A stretch of DNA of 64,000 bases from Nostoc sp. TCL26-01 (GCF_013393945.1 NZ_CP040297.1:1442804-1506803), one strand, 5' to 3'; shown: positions 43,029-52,527, numbered from the stretch's first letter. The notes: a model not told the origin generated them from the sequence alone. Translations and numbers: made by a program.

Positions 43029-43790
43029 ATGTCCGTATTTAGTAAATCCCAACTCCCAGTATTTAATAACTTTGAAGAAGAACGGCTACACCGCAAACAA
43101 CGTTTAGCGGCTGCCTTTCGCCTATTTGGCAGGTTTGGCTTTAGTGAAGGTATAGCAGGACACATCACAGCTCGCGATCCAGAGTTTACAGATCACTTCT
43201 GGGTAAATCCACTAGGAACATACTTTGGTCATATTCGGGTATCCGACTTGATATTAGTTAATCGAGAAGGTGATGTAGTTAAAGGTGATGCTCAGATAAA
43301 TCAAGCCGCTTTCGCTATTCACTCGCAGATTCATGAAGCTAGACCTGATGTTGTAGCGGCTGCTCATGCCCATTCTATTTATGGTAAAGCTTGGTCTAGC
43401 TTAGGTCGTTTACTTGACCCCCTGACTCAAGATGCTTGTGCTTTTTATGAAGACCACGCATTATTAGATGATTATACAGGTGTCATTTTAGACTCTTCGG
43501 AAGGTCAACGTTTAGCTGCAACTCTAGGGCAGAATAAAGCCATCATTTTACGTAATCATGGTATCCTGACAGTAGGACATACAGTCGATGAAGCTGTCTT
43601 TTGGTACATCACTTTAGAGCGTTCTTGTCAAGCCCAACTCTTAGCAGAAGCTGCGGGTAAACCTAAAGTGATTGGTCATGAAACTGCCCGGTTAACACAC
43701 AGTCAAGTAGGCGCACCGAAGGCAGGGTGGTTTAGTTTTCAGCCACTTTACGACCGAATTGTTCGTGAAGAACCTGATGCGTTTGAATAA
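43029..43790 (+). CDS. Class II aldolase/adducin family protein
   Basis: This 253-residue protein has the fold of class II aldolases and adducin heads: FGFSEGIAGHITARDPE near the start, DVVAAAHAHSIYGKAWS with the zinc-binding His pair, and ILRNHGILTVGHTVDEA with a third His. An acidic residue for catalysis is present in FYEDHALL. These residues suggest an active, metal-dependent enzyme acting on a sugar phosphate or hydroxy-keto acid. The substrate is not clear. It is the last gene of the plus-strand group that begins with thioredoxin and meets the minus-strand kinase gene end to end, with 27 bp between the stops. Confidence 0.92.
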   Translation: MSVFSKSQLPVFNNFEEERLHRKQRLAAAFRLFGRFGFSEGIAGHITARDPEFTDHFWVNPLGTYFGHIRVSDLILVNREGDVVKGDAQINQAAFAIHSQIHEARPDVVAAAHAHSIYGKAWSSLGRLLDPLTQDACAFYEDHALLDDYTGVILDSSEGQRLAATLGQNKAIILRNHGILTVGHTVDEAVFWYITLERSCQAQLLAEAAGKPKVIGHETARLTHSQVGAPKAGWFSFQPLYDRIVREEPDAFE

Positions 43791-43817
43791 AAGCGAGTAA
43801 GTGGAGTGGAAAACTCA

Positions 43818-45392
43818 TTACTTAGCACCACTAATTACCCATCGATTATTGTCTGCATCCCATAACATCGAGAAACGCACAGAACTCGGTACTTGTTTGC
43901 CATTTTTTAATGAGTAATTTAATTGAGCGTCAACTGTGGCTATTTCTGAATTAGCCTCAACCAAACTGACTTGCTCAACATCTATACTTTGCACCTGTCC
44001 GCCCCACCAATCAAGATATGATAAGTAACCGTTGGGGTGGAGTTGTCGATTATTTTGGTAGCTAGGAGATAGCAAATTCCACGCAGAGCGATATTCACCT
44101 TGATTAATGGTGTCATAATAATTCTCTACAGCTTCTGCTGGTGATGGTCTAGCAACTACTGACTCGGTTGAGGTAGGGATTTGAGATGGTGTAGTCTGTA
44201 CTGGTTGTTGGGTGATGGGAGTTTGTGGTGTGGTATTCTCGTTTATTGATGTTGCAGGAGTGGTGGCGACTGGAGAACTAGCTACTGGCTCGACATTCTG
44301 AGTAGCAGGTTGATTTGGTTTATTCAAAGCTAAACCAATCATGATGGAAGTACCTATCAAACTACCAGCAATGATACTCCCCAGGACAATTCCTTTCTGG
44401 TTATTACTTTGATTTACAGGTGCAGAAGTAGCAACTGCTCTGGGACTGACAGCAACTGTATTTGTTAAGGTAGCAGGAGATGATGGAGTGTTGCTTGGTT
44501 GTAGATGGGAAACTGGCGATGTCGGTGCTACGGCTGGTTGCTGATAGGCAACTGTAGCGGGAAAGTTGACTATCCCGACTTGTAAGGCTTCTAGCATTTC
44601 TCTAGCAGTGGCAAAGCGTTCTCGTGGATGATAGGCGATCGCTCGATCAATCACAGCTGCTAAGGTAGGACTAACACTCAAGGCGTGTCTGCGCCAGATA
44701 ATCTCTCCACTGTGGGAGTCTGTTTCTAAGTCTTGGGGTTGTTTCCCAGTCAGCAAGTAAATTGCTGTCATCCCTAGACTATATAAATCACTAGAATACA
44801 CTGGTCTACCTGCGGCTTGCTCACTCGGCATATATCCAGGTGTACCAATGACAATCGAACTGGTGGGTAAGCCTTGGGAATTTACCACTGTTCCCATTGA
44901 TTCCCGTACTGCACCAAAATCAATCAGTACAGGCTTACCATCTCGATGACGCAAAATAATATTGTCTGGCTTGATATCACGGTGAATAATCCGTTTGCCA
45001 TGAATGTATTCTAAAACAGGTAGGATATTGATTAATATTTCTCTGACTGAGCTTTCACTCAACAAGCCTTGCTGCTGAATTTTGGCTGTGAGTGTATCTC
45101 CTTCAATCCATTCTTGAACTACATAAAATTGTGTATCAGCTTGAAAATAAGCATACAAGCTGGGAATTTGGTCTGAATAACCACCCAAATCTTCTAAAAT
45201 CGCTGCTTCTCTTTGAAATCTTTCTTGGACTAGTTGATAAATCTGGGGATTATGATGAATTGGTCTGAGCTGTTTAATCACACAGCGACGGTGAGAAGGC
45301 ATTTGACTATCTTCCGCTAAGAAAGTTTCGCCAAATCCACCACTCCCCAAAGTCCGAATCACTCGATAGCGATTATTCAGCAGCGTATCCAT
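43818..45392 (-). CDS. Serine/threonine protein kinase with an extracytoplasmic C-terminal domain
   Basis: Residues 8-268 of this 524-residue protein are a complete Hanks-type kinase: glycine loop LGSGGFGETFLAED, ATP-binding Lys in CVIKQL, catalytic loop HRDIKPDNIILR, DFG in LIDFGAVRE and GTPGYMPSEQAAG. A Pro/Ser/Thr-rich linker follows. A transmembrane helix lies near 332-355 (GIVLGSIIAGSLIGTSIMIG), then another Thr/Gln/Pro linker. The C-terminal domain of about 105 residues (AVENYYDTINQGEYRSAWNL to VISGAK) resembles an NTF2-like fold and lies outside the membrane. This is the usual cyanobacterial design for sensing envelope conditions. It is the last gene of the exopolysaccharide/exosortase block, 92 bp behind the Wzc-like gene. 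Confidence 0.94.
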   Translation of the reverse strand: MDTLLNNRYRVIRTLGSGGFGETFLAEDSQMPSHRRCVIKQLRPIHHNPQIYQLVQERFQREAAILEDLGGYSDQIPSLYAYFQADTQFYVVQEWIEGDTLTAKIQQQGLLSESSVREILINILPVLEYIHGKRIIHRDIKPDNIILRHRDGKPVLIDFGAVRESMGTVVNSQGLPTSSIVIGTPGYMPSEQAAGRPVYSSDLYSLGMTAIYLLTGKQPQDLETDSHSGEIIWRRHALSVSPTLAAVIDRAIAYHPRERFATAREMLEALQVGIVNFPATVAYQQPAVAPTSPVSHLQPSNTPSSPATLTNTVAVSPRAVATSAPVNQSNNQKGIVLGSIIAGSLIGTSIMIGLALNKPNQPATQNVEPVASSPVATTPATSINENTTPQTPITQQPVQTTPSQIPTSTESVVARPSPAEAVENYYDTINQGEYRSAWNLLSPSYQNNRQLHPNGYLSYLDWWGGQVQSIDVEQVSLVEANSEIATVDAQLNYSLKNGKQVPSSVRFSMLWDADNNRWVISGAK

Positions 45393-45484
45393 AGGTTATG
45401 TAATTCGTAATTCGTAATTCGTAATACTCGCCAAAGGCGAGAAGCAAGCTACGTAATTTCATTTGACTATTGACTTTTGTAGTA

Positions 45485-47665
45485 TTAATTTTGATTGACA
45501 CCCACAGAAATCTCTTCAGATTCTGGATTGACTCTTTGTTCATCCGTTACAGAATCGGATTCTGTAGATTGAGGTACAGCAATCAGCATATCAGCACCAT
45601 TGATGATTACCCCTAACAATCCTAGTTCTGCCTCGACTAGTTGATCGATCGCTTCACCTAACATATTTTCTTGAGTGTAGTTGACTCGTGATACCAGAGC
45701 AATACCATCGCTATAAGGTTGAATTAACAGAGGATCGTTAGATACACTTAAAGGACTGGAATCTAAAATCACTAAATCATATCGCTCCCTCACATCTTCT
45801 AAGAGTCGCCGCATTTCGCTAGACTCTAAAATAGCGGCAGATTGACGTACAGGCCCTGGACTAGGGATAATGTAGAGGTTTTCCACTTCCGGTACTAAGC
45901 GGATACATTCACTTAGGCTAGCGTAGTAACGTAGGGGTTCAATGGTGGCATCTGGGTCTGGTGTGACTCTCAGAGATGAAGACTTAGAGGGCGATCGCAA
46001 ATCTGTCTCGATAATTAAGGTTCTCTTGCCAGCACGGGCTGAGGCTATACCCAAGTTGTAAGCGCTGGTTGTTTTACCTTCTTTACTACTAGTACTAGTC
46101 ACCAATAATACTTTCAATGTTCTACCACCGAGTCGGCGCAGATTACTCCGGCACTTCTCGTAAAATTCTAAGTACACAGAATCTAGAGAAAGCACTACAG
46201 GTAATGCGTCTGGTGGTAAATCATCCACTGGCATGAGAGGGACTTCTCCCAACATTGCCACCTCTCGTTGTTTGAGGTTTTCTTTGATGTCCTCTCTGGT
46301 TCTGAGCGTGCCTTCCAAAGCACCCAATAAGAAGATTACCCCACCACCAACGATCAATCCCAGGAAACCACCCACAGCCAAAGTTAAAGGTACACTCTTG
46401 GGTTTTTTCGCATCAGCTGAGACGGCGGGAGGTCTAGCAATCCCGAAACTACTGACTGTTTCCGCCTCAGCAGTTTGGGCATCAGTTAACTTGGACTGCA
46501 TTTGATCGTAAACTGCTTTCTTGAGTCCTACTGCCTGTTCTAGACGCGATCGCTCTAATTGTTTGTTGGGTATCTGCGAATATTCTTGCCGTAATTGGAC
46601 TTCTTCCCGAAATTGCTGGGCTAACTGTTGTTGCAAGGTTTCTTTTTGGGTTTGCAAAGATACCATTTGGTTAGCTAATTGCTGACGGGCTGGATCTAGA
46701 CTACTTTGCGTCCGGATGCCCTCAATACTACCCGCTAGGGGTGCTGTTGTCCCACCACCACCAATCACTTCTGCTGCTCGTTGTTGGAGTAATTCTTCAG
46801 TAGCTTGCTTCTGGCGTTGCAGTTGGATCATCGTTGGGTGTTCTGGACGCAAATCTTTCCGTAAGAGGGCGATTTGTGACTCGGTTTGATAGATTTGCGA
46901 TCGCAGGTTGCCAATAATCGGGTCAGCACTCAAAGCTGAGGAAACGTAAGATTGCCCAACATTTAAGCCCAATTTATTTTGTAAGCTGCGAATTTGGGCA
47001 TCGATGCCGGTGATTGTCTGTTGAATCACTCGTTGTTGATTTTGACTGTTGGTAACCGCACCCAATAAACTACCATTTTCTGCGGCTAATATAGCTGGAC
47101 GCTCCCGGCGATCGTACAATTCTAGCCTCGACTCTGCTGCTTGTAACTCTGATCTAGCTTGGGGGATGCGTTCATTAATTTTTTCAATAATTGCCCTTAA
47201 TCGTCCAGTATTAATATCACTACTCAGTTTGACCATTGCCTGCATCAGTTCTAGTAAGACTGTTTGAGCAATTTTGGGGTCAGTATCTTTATATGCTAGA
47301 GAAATGACGTTAGACTCTAGCTCTCCCGTCCGGGGATTTTTTCTCGGTAGTGTAATTGCTACACTTGAACCAATCTTTTTGGGTGAAAGATTGACCTTGG
47401 TTGCTACACTCGCTAGCACTTGATCTGATAGTAAAACTTGCTCGTTTAATTCCTGTCCTTGTTGCTGAATTTCACTACCTGTAGTTGAAAATGATACCGG
47501 AGGACGAGAATAGGTCAGCGCACCGCTTGCTGTATATGTAGTTGGTGGTTCTGGTTGGAGAGCCACAACTGTTGACCCCGCTACCACCAATGCAAAGCCG
47601 GCTAATCCAATCCATTTATACTTCTCGAAAGCAATAATATAACGCTTAACAATTGGTGGGGTCAT
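45485..47665 (-). CDS. Wzc-like polysaccharide chain-length protein fused to a tyrosine-kinase-type ATPase
   Basis: This 726-residue inner-membrane protein combines a Wzz/GumC chain-length domain with a BY-kinase-like domain. A first membrane helix is near residues 14-34. A long periplasmic coiled-coil region follows (about 140-410, rich in Gln and Glu), then a second helix (about 430-455; LAVGGFLGLIVGGGVIFLL). The cytoplasmic part has Walker A TSSKEGKTTSAYN, Walker A' TLIIETDLRSPS and Walker B DLVILDSSPLS. The C-terminal tail has no cluster of tyrosines, so autophosphorylation of the usual kind is doubtful. In exopolysaccharide systems such proteins set polymer length and work with the outer-membrane exporter encoded just upstream. 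Confidence 0.93.
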   Translation of the reverse strand: MTPPIVKRYIIAFEKYKWIGLAGFALVVAGSTVVALQPEPPTTYTASGALTYSRPPVSFSTTGSEIQQQGQELNEQVLLSDQVLASVATKVNLSPKKIGSSVAITLPRKNPRTGELESNVISLAYKDTDPKIAQTVLLELMQAMVKLSSDINTGRLRAIIEKINERIPQARSELQAAESRLELYDRRERPAILAAENGSLLGAVTNSQNQQRVIQQTITGIDAQIRSLQNKLGLNVGQSYVSSALSADPIIGNLRSQIYQTESQIALLRKDLRPEHPTMIQLQRQKQATEELLQQRAAEVIGGGGTTAPLAGSIEGIRTQSSLDPARQQLANQMVSLQTQKETLQQQLAQQFREEVQLRQEYSQIPNKQLERSRLEQAVGLKKAVYDQMQSKLTDAQTAEAETVSSFGIARPPAVSADAKKPKSVPLTLAVGGFLGLIVGGGVIFLLGALEGTLRTREDIKENLKQREVAMLGEVPLMPVDDLPPDALPVVLSLDSVYLEFYEKCRSNLRRLGGRTLKVLLVTSTSSKEGKTTSAYNLGIASARAGKRTLIIETDLRSPSKSSSLRVTPDPDATIEPLRYYASLSECIRLVPEVENLYIIPSPGPVRQSAAILESSEMRRLLEDVRERYDLVILDSSPLSVSNDPLLIQPYSDGIALVSRVNYTQENMLGEAIDQLVEAELGLLGVIINGADMLIAVPQSTESDSVTDEQRVNPESEEISVGVNQN

Positions 47666-47928
47666 AACAGAAACAGATGAAAGATGGACGGAACTTTATG
47701 TACTGGTCAACGAGCAGAGATCACAATAGTTAAGTAGCTCAACAAAATCAATACCTGGGTAAAATTCGGACATGGGTCTAAGCAAAAATATCTGGGAAAT
47801 TAATTTTGCTCAGTTACTTACTAGTTATTATTCATCATTCATGATTCATTAGTCACCTAGATTTGTTCTTTTGTAATCTTCTGATTTTCTCATAGTGCTT
47901 AACCCTGCCCTGCTCATTTTGAGACTGA

Positions 47929-49314
47929 CTACCTACCAAAGTTTTCAAAAAAGTTTAAAAATGAGCGAACATTAAAGAAAGGTTGCGTAATCGTACTGAG
48001 GAAATTAGTAATCCTACCCACTAAGTTGCGTCCAACTACAATAACATCATTATCTTGTAGTGGCACGTTTTGCGAGACATCACCAGATAAAGCTTTTTTC
48101 CCATCAAGTTTTTGGGTGACGGCCTTACCTCGTTCCGGATCGAAGCGGACAAGAGCAATTTCTCGGACATTAGCAGTATCCAGATTTATCCCTCCCAAGG
48201 CATCGATAAATGTACTACCGTTAGGCAGAGTTTGTGTCACCAAACCACCAGCAGCATAATTCAGCACCCGGACGCGAATCTGTGGTACAGCCAAGGATGA
48301 ACGCGCGACTAAATTGCGATCGTAACCATCTTCCGTACCCACTTCTCGACGGGGTATAATCAGTGCATCGCCATCTTGTAAGCGTAAACTAGGAATTGAA
48401 CCATCATTTTGCAACGTGGCGTACAAGTCAATAGTTTGAGAAATTGCTGAACCATCCATCAACCTGCGACGAACTTGCACTTGCCGCAAATCTGCACCGA
48501 TTGTAGACCCCCCAGCCACCAGCAAAGCATCAGCAATTCTGGGCAAGGAAGCATTCAGATTATAAATACCCGGTTTAAAAACTTCGCCGCTAATACTTAC
48601 TTGTACTGGTCTGGGACTTGCCAATGACACCACTAAAATTGGGTCAGTCAAAATCCGACTTAAACTCAAGCGAATTTTTTCTTGTGCTTCTTCCAAGCTC
48701 AAGCCTTGTACCGACAAGTTGCCAACTTGGGGAACGATGATATTACCCTCTGGATTAACTTGCGCTTGAAAACTGGCATCTGGACGTGGTGAGGATAAAG
48801 ACAAAACCACTATCGGATCAACCACATAACGATTAAGCAAGGAGCGAATTTTGGTTTGCGCTTCAGGCAAAGTTAAACCCTGGAGTGGTACTGTCTCCAA
48901 AAGCGGAACGATAATATTACCCTCTGGATTAATTTGCGCTTGAAAACTCAAATCAGGAAACCGTTGGACAACCACACTAATCACATCTCCTGGCCCCAAG
49001 CGATAAGCCCCAGGAGGACGGGGAAATGTGACATTAATCACATCACCAGGCCCCAGTAAATAACGACTAAATTGGGGAGAAGTTTCGTTATTTGTTCCTG
49101 GCGGTACAACATCAGCCTCTGGTGGAGGTGCGGGGAATTTTCCTGGTGATTCTCCTGAAGATGGTAAAGATTGAGCTACAACAGGCTGAAAATTGGTAGT
49201 GAAGAAAAGCCCTACTTGTAAACTTACTAAGCATAGGGCGCTAAATGCACGCATATAAGCACTGGAAACTATGAACATTGCTGAATTCAGGATATACTGC
49301 AAAGAGCCAATCAT
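47929..49314 (-). CDS. Polysaccharide export protein (Wza/GumB-like) with a duplicated segment
   Basis: This 461-residue protein begins with a signal peptide (about residues 18-48, ending FQPVVAQ). Two successive poly-export start motifs (LGPGDVINVTF and LGPGDVISVVV) follow. A segment of about 58 residues then occurs twice in tandem: SFQAQINPEGNIIVPLLETV and SFQAQVNPEGNIIVPQVGNL mark the copies. SLBB-type domains follow (VSISGEVFKPGIYNL and the region after it) to a C-terminal part without clear membrane helices. Proteins of this kind form the periplasmic/outer-membrane channel for exopolysaccharide. The ATG overlaps the stop of the upstream gene by 4 bp (ATGA), which supports this start and tight co-translation with the exosortase partner gene. 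Confidence 0.92.
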   Translation of the reverse strand: MIGSLQYILNSAMFIVSSAYMRAFSALCLVSLQVGLFFTTNFQPVVAQSLPSSGESPGKFPAPPPEADVVPPGTNNETSPQFSRYLLGPGDVINVTFPRPPGAYRLGPGDVISVVVQRFPDLSFQAQINPEGNIIVPLLETVPLQGLTLPEAQTKIRSLLNRYVVDPIVVLSLSSPRPDASFQAQVNPEGNIIVPQVGNLSVQGLSLEEAQEKIRLSLSRILTDPILVVSLASPRPVQVSISGEVFKPGIYNLNASLPRIADALLVAGGSTIGADLRQVQVRRRLMDGSAISQTIDLYATLQNDGSIPSLRLQDGDALIIPRREVGTEDGYDRNLVARSSLAVPQIRVRVLNYAAGGLVTQTLPNGSTFIDALGGINLDTANVREIALVRFDPERGKAVTQKLDGKKALSGDVSQNVPLQDNDVIVVGRNLVGRITNFLSTITQPFFNVRSFLNFFENFGR

Positions 49315-50030
49315 GAACTGATTTTTAAAGGCCCTGCCATTAATCTGGCTTGAACAATTTCACCAATTGACTGCGCTAAAGGCCAAGTAGTTTCCACCTG
49401 GCCTAGAGGCTCCATCGGAATCAGAATACTCACTGCTACCCACGGAGCGCGATGTTTATGTAATTGTGCCACTTGATCTGCCAAAAACCAGCGAAAAGGT
49501 GTGGCATAACCGGCATTGGGCGAGGCATACCATTGCAAAACAGCTAGTGTCTCTTGATTAGTAGAAACACGATAAAATGTGGCTTCTACTTGAGTTTTGC
49601 CATTTTTACCCGCAATAGTTAATTGCGCTGGACGCGATTGTGCTATGTCCCATTTTCCCCAGCGAGCTTTTCCCCAACCACTAATATCTGTCCACTCAAT
49701 TTCTGGTTGATCTTTGGGGCCATTTTGGGGCAGCAATAAAAGTAGCGCCTGATTTTTTGTTCCTTCTTGTTTCAGGAGTTGTAAAGACCATTTATGTTCA
49801 CCAATGGGTTGTTCTACTTGATCAACAGTTTGCCAACCAGGTAAATTTAATCCTTGGTTCCGAATTTCTTTTAATTCCTTTAGGTTGGTAATGGGTAGAG
49901 GTTCTTGCCATTGCCATTTGCCACTTAAGTACCCAGGAACAGCTCCTACTATCAGTAAGACTAGCAATAGTAAAAGCACACCGATGGAAGATAAATGCTT
50001 TTCTGGGAAAAGTTTAGATAAGTAAGTCAT
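49311..50030 (-). CDS. Cyanoexosortase B system-associated protein
   Basis: This 239-residue protein has one N-terminal membrane helix (about 15-34; SIGVLLLLLVLLIVGAVPGY) and an extracytoplasmic domain with WLNLPGW-like LNLPGWQTV, DISGWGKARWGKWD and RVSTNQETLAVLQWYASPN. This pattern is close to EpsI/exosortase-partner proteins, which accompany exosortases and probably assist processing or polysaccharide export. Its place directly downstream of the exosortase gene and its 4-bp overlap with the export protein gene fit the known cyanoexosortase B neighbourhood. The molecular activity is unknown for the family. Confidence 0.85.
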   Translation of the reverse strand: MTYLSKLFPEKHLSSIGVLLLLLVLLIVGAVPGYLSGKWQWQEPLPITNLKELKEIRNQGLNLPGWQTVDQVEQPIGEHKWSLQLLKQEGTKNQALLLLLPQNGPKDQPEIEWTDISGWGKARWGKWDIAQSRPAQLTIAGKNGKTQVEATFYRVSTNQETLAVLQWYASPNAGYATPFRWFLADQVAQLHKHRAPWVAVSILIPMEPLGQVETTWPLAQSIGEIVQARLMAGPLKISS

Positions 50031-50208
50031 TCGTAAAAATTGCTATATTTACGCAAAATTTTACTTGAATAAATGACACTGTGGGTTCAGTAAAATTCTC
50101 AGTCTACCTATGGTTATACAATAGAACCTGCACAGCAATTTTATTGACTGTGTTTAGGTGTATAAAGTCTTGATAAATTTTCTTCACTATGAGAGCCGGA
50201 AAAAATAA

Positions 50209-50229
50209 AGACGTAGCAATGCTACGTCT
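50209..50229. repeat. Palindromic repeat downstream of the exosortase gene
   Basis: AGACGTAGCA and its exact reverse complement flank one base. It belongs to the same family as the copies at 3780 and 12398 and lies 22 bp past the exosortase stop codon. Confidence 0.8.
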
Positions 50230-50251
50230 CTATGCAAGTTAATATGAGTTG

Positions 50252-51163
50252 CTACTCACTTACTCCTACTTCGGTATCTTTTTCTGGTTCAGTGTCTGGC
50301 AGTACTGAGAAATAACTATCCATCCAATTTAACAATGGCACTAAGGACAGTAGCATCAAAGCAGAGTAAAGATCACCACCCCAACTATCATGTAGCCATT
50401 TAAAAGCCCCTTCTTGGCCAGTGCCATGAAAGTAGCTGAGTAAAGTGTTGCGAATAATATTAGCAATCACGCTAATGATCACACCGGTAGATAAAAACCA
50501 AATAGTGATGCGGCGTGAGGCTAAGGTTCCTGTCCAATAAAGCAGCATTAAGCTGACGTAGATAGTTGTAAACAACATCTTCAACCCAGCACAGTAGGGA
50601 GCAACCTCAACAATTCTGCCATTGACATAAATATTTATCCCATCCACGATCGCTACTATACCCACCTGATTGAGTATAAAACCTGCTGTCCCAGCGATGA
50701 AGCTTTGCAGGGGAAACGTATAAGGTGCAATCAGATAAGGTACAGCTGTCGGGGTGGCTAATAATACTAGCAACAGAGAGAAACCATGCAATCTCAACCC
50801 AGGTAAACCCTTAAACCATAAGCACAATCCTGCTAAGATCGTCGGTAAGGAGAGATTCACCCACTCGGTAACACCAGTCAAATAAAATATTCCCCCCAGA
50901 ACAAGTAAAGTTCCGCCCAGAGGATGAGTTTTATTAGCTAGACGTTGCCATTTTTTGCGATTTCCCCAAGCAAGATAAGCAGCAAAGGGGATACCTATAA
51001 TTCCGTGGCTAAAATATTCGTGTTCTGTGCTGATAGTTTTGTAAAGCCAGCCGTCCAGCCAATGCCATAAAATAGGTGCGTAAAGTAGGACTAGTACACC
51101 GAAAATACCTATACCAATTAGTTGGTCTATGCTGCGGTTTTTAATCTGTTGCTGAAGTGCCAT
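50252..51163 (-). CDS. Exosortase, cyanoexosortase B type
   Basis: This 303-residue integral membrane protein has about eight predicted membrane helices. The exosortase catalytic triad can be read: Cys in VEVAPYCAGLKML (about residue 191), Arg in IANIIRNTLLSY (about 240) and His in KWLHDSWGGDLY (about 260). Exosortases are transpeptidase-like enzymes that recognise a C-terminal sorting tag (a short motif, a membrane helix and basic residues) on exported proteins and hand them to the surface, usually together with exopolysaccharide synthesis. The EpsI-like partner and export genes downstream agree. The substrate proteins are not encoded next to it. The small WGxxGxxG-tailed protein at 56850 is the only nearby protein with such a tail. 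Confidence 0.93.
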   Translation of the reverse strand: MALQQQIKNRSIDQLIGIGIFGVLVLLYAPILWHWLDGWLYKTISTEHEYFSHGIIGIPFAAYLAWGNRKKWQRLANKTHPLGGTLLVLGGIFYLTGVTEWVNLSLPTILAGLCLWFKGLPGLRLHGFSLLLVLLATPTAVPYLIAPYTFPLQSFIAGTAGFILNQVGIVAIVDGINIYVNGRIVEVAPYCAGLKMLFTTIYVSLMLLYWTGTLASRRITIWFLSTGVIISVIANIIRNTLLSYFHGTGQEGAFKWLHDSWGGDLYSALMLLSLVPLLNWMDSYFSVLPDTEPEKDTEVGVSE

Positions 51164-51339
51164 AAGAAAAATTCAAGATTAACAATTCAAAAACCAGAGA
51201 TTCTACATACAAACTGGTCAGTGTTAGTGCCACTGACCATTGATTTAAAGACTTTAATTTGAGATTGGCAGTGAATAACTCTAGTTTTTCACTATGACCA
51301 CAAGAGGCGATCGCTCTCGTAACTTCATCTATCTGTCAT

Positions 51340-52527
51340 CTATGCTACTTTACTTTGTCTGGTAATAGATGTAGGTTTTTCGGTAAAATTACCAACTGCC
51401 TTGGCGATAGTCGCTACGACTTCTCTAATTTGGCTATGGTTCAAACCAGGGTACATTGGTAAAGATAGTATTTGTTTGGCTAGTTGTTCCGCATGGGGAA
51501 AATCTCCCGGTTGATAACCCAAATCCCTGAATGCTGGTTGTAAATGACAGGGAATTGGGTAGTGAATGCCCGTTTGGATACCTGCTGTTGTTAGTTGTGC
51601 TTGAATTTCTTGGCGTTCTACAGCACATGAATCATCAATTTTAATCACGTAAAGATGGTAAACATGACCATCTCCACTTTGGTTGTGCATGGGAATAATC
51701 CCTGCCGATGCCAGTGGTGCTAATTCTATATCATATGTTTGGGCAATGCTGAGGCGATCGCTATTCCACTGTGGTAAATGTGGTAATTTTTCTAGCAACA
51801 CGGCTGCTTGTAATGTATCCAAACGGCTATTTGTCCCCATCTCGATATGAACATACTTCTGAGATGAACCATAATTACGGATACGGGCAACTTTACTGGC
51901 AATATCAGCATCTTGAGTCAGGAGTATTCCCCCATCACCGAATGCCCCTAAATTTTTACTGGGATAGAAACTAAAAGCTGCGGCTGTTCCCACAGAACCA
52001 GCTTGATATCCATCGCGGTGTGCTAAATGTGCTTGTGCAGCATCTTCAAAAATTAAGACTTTGTAGGTATCGGCAAAATCTAGTAGCTGGTGGGGTGATA
52101 CCATCTGACCATACAAATGGACGGGGATAATAGCTTTTGTCTGGGCTGTGACTGCCTTGGCTGCTGCTTGTAAGTCAATTAACGCTGTTTGAGGATCACA
52201 ATCCACCAAAATGGGTTTAGCCCCTACTTGCACGACACCAATCAATGTGGCCACAAAAGTATTGGCAGGTAAAATCACCTCATCCCCAGGGCCAATATTA
52301 CAGGCTTGCAAACCCAAAGCGATCGCATCTGTTCCTGATGCTACGCCTACACCATATTTTGCTCCAGATGCAGCTGCAAATGCTGACTCGAAGTCTGCAA
52401 CTGCTTTTCCTAAAATAAAATCTCCCTGGTTACATACTTTCTCAATTGCCTGTTGTATTTGAGCTTGAATTGGTTGGTGTTGTAATGCTAAGTCTACAAA
52501 AGGAATTTTGACAGTCATTTTATCCAT
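51340..52527 (-). CDS. DegT/DnrJ/EryC1 family sugar aminotransferase
   Basis: This 395-residue PLP-dependent enzyme transfers an amino group to a nucleotide-linked keto sugar, making amino sugars for surface polysaccharides. Signatures are PFVDLALQHQ, GVASGTDAIALGLQA for phosphate binding, PVHLYGQMVSP, FEDAAQAHLA with the cofactor-ring Asp, and SFYPSKNLGAFGDGG with the Schiff-base Lys. RNYGSSQKYVH and GTNSRLDTLQAAVL follow, as is usual for the family. Two ATG codons (52527 and 52518) are possible starts. It leads the minus-strand exopolysaccharide/exosortase group, 176 bp from the exosortase gene, so it probably supplies a modified sugar for that polymer. Confidence 0.94.
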   Translation of the reverse strand: MDKMTVKIPFVDLALQHQPIQAQIQQAIEKVCNQGDFILGKAVADFESAFAAASGAKYGVGVASGTDAIALGLQACNIGPGDEVILPANTFVATLIGVVQVGAKPILVDCDPQTALIDLQAAAKAVTAQTKAIIPVHLYGQMVSPHQLLDFADTYKVLIFEDAAQAHLAHRDGYQAGSVGTAAAFSFYPSKNLGAFGDGGILLTQDADIASKVARIRNYGSSQKYVHIEMGTNSRLDTLQAAVLLEKLPHLPQWNSDRLSIAQTYDIELAPLASAGIIPMHNQSGDGHVYHLYVIKIDDSCAVERQEIQAQLTTAGIQTGIHYPIPCHLQPAFRDLGYQPGDFPHAEQLAKQILSLPMYPGLNHSQIREVVATIAKAVGNFTEKPTSITRQSKVA

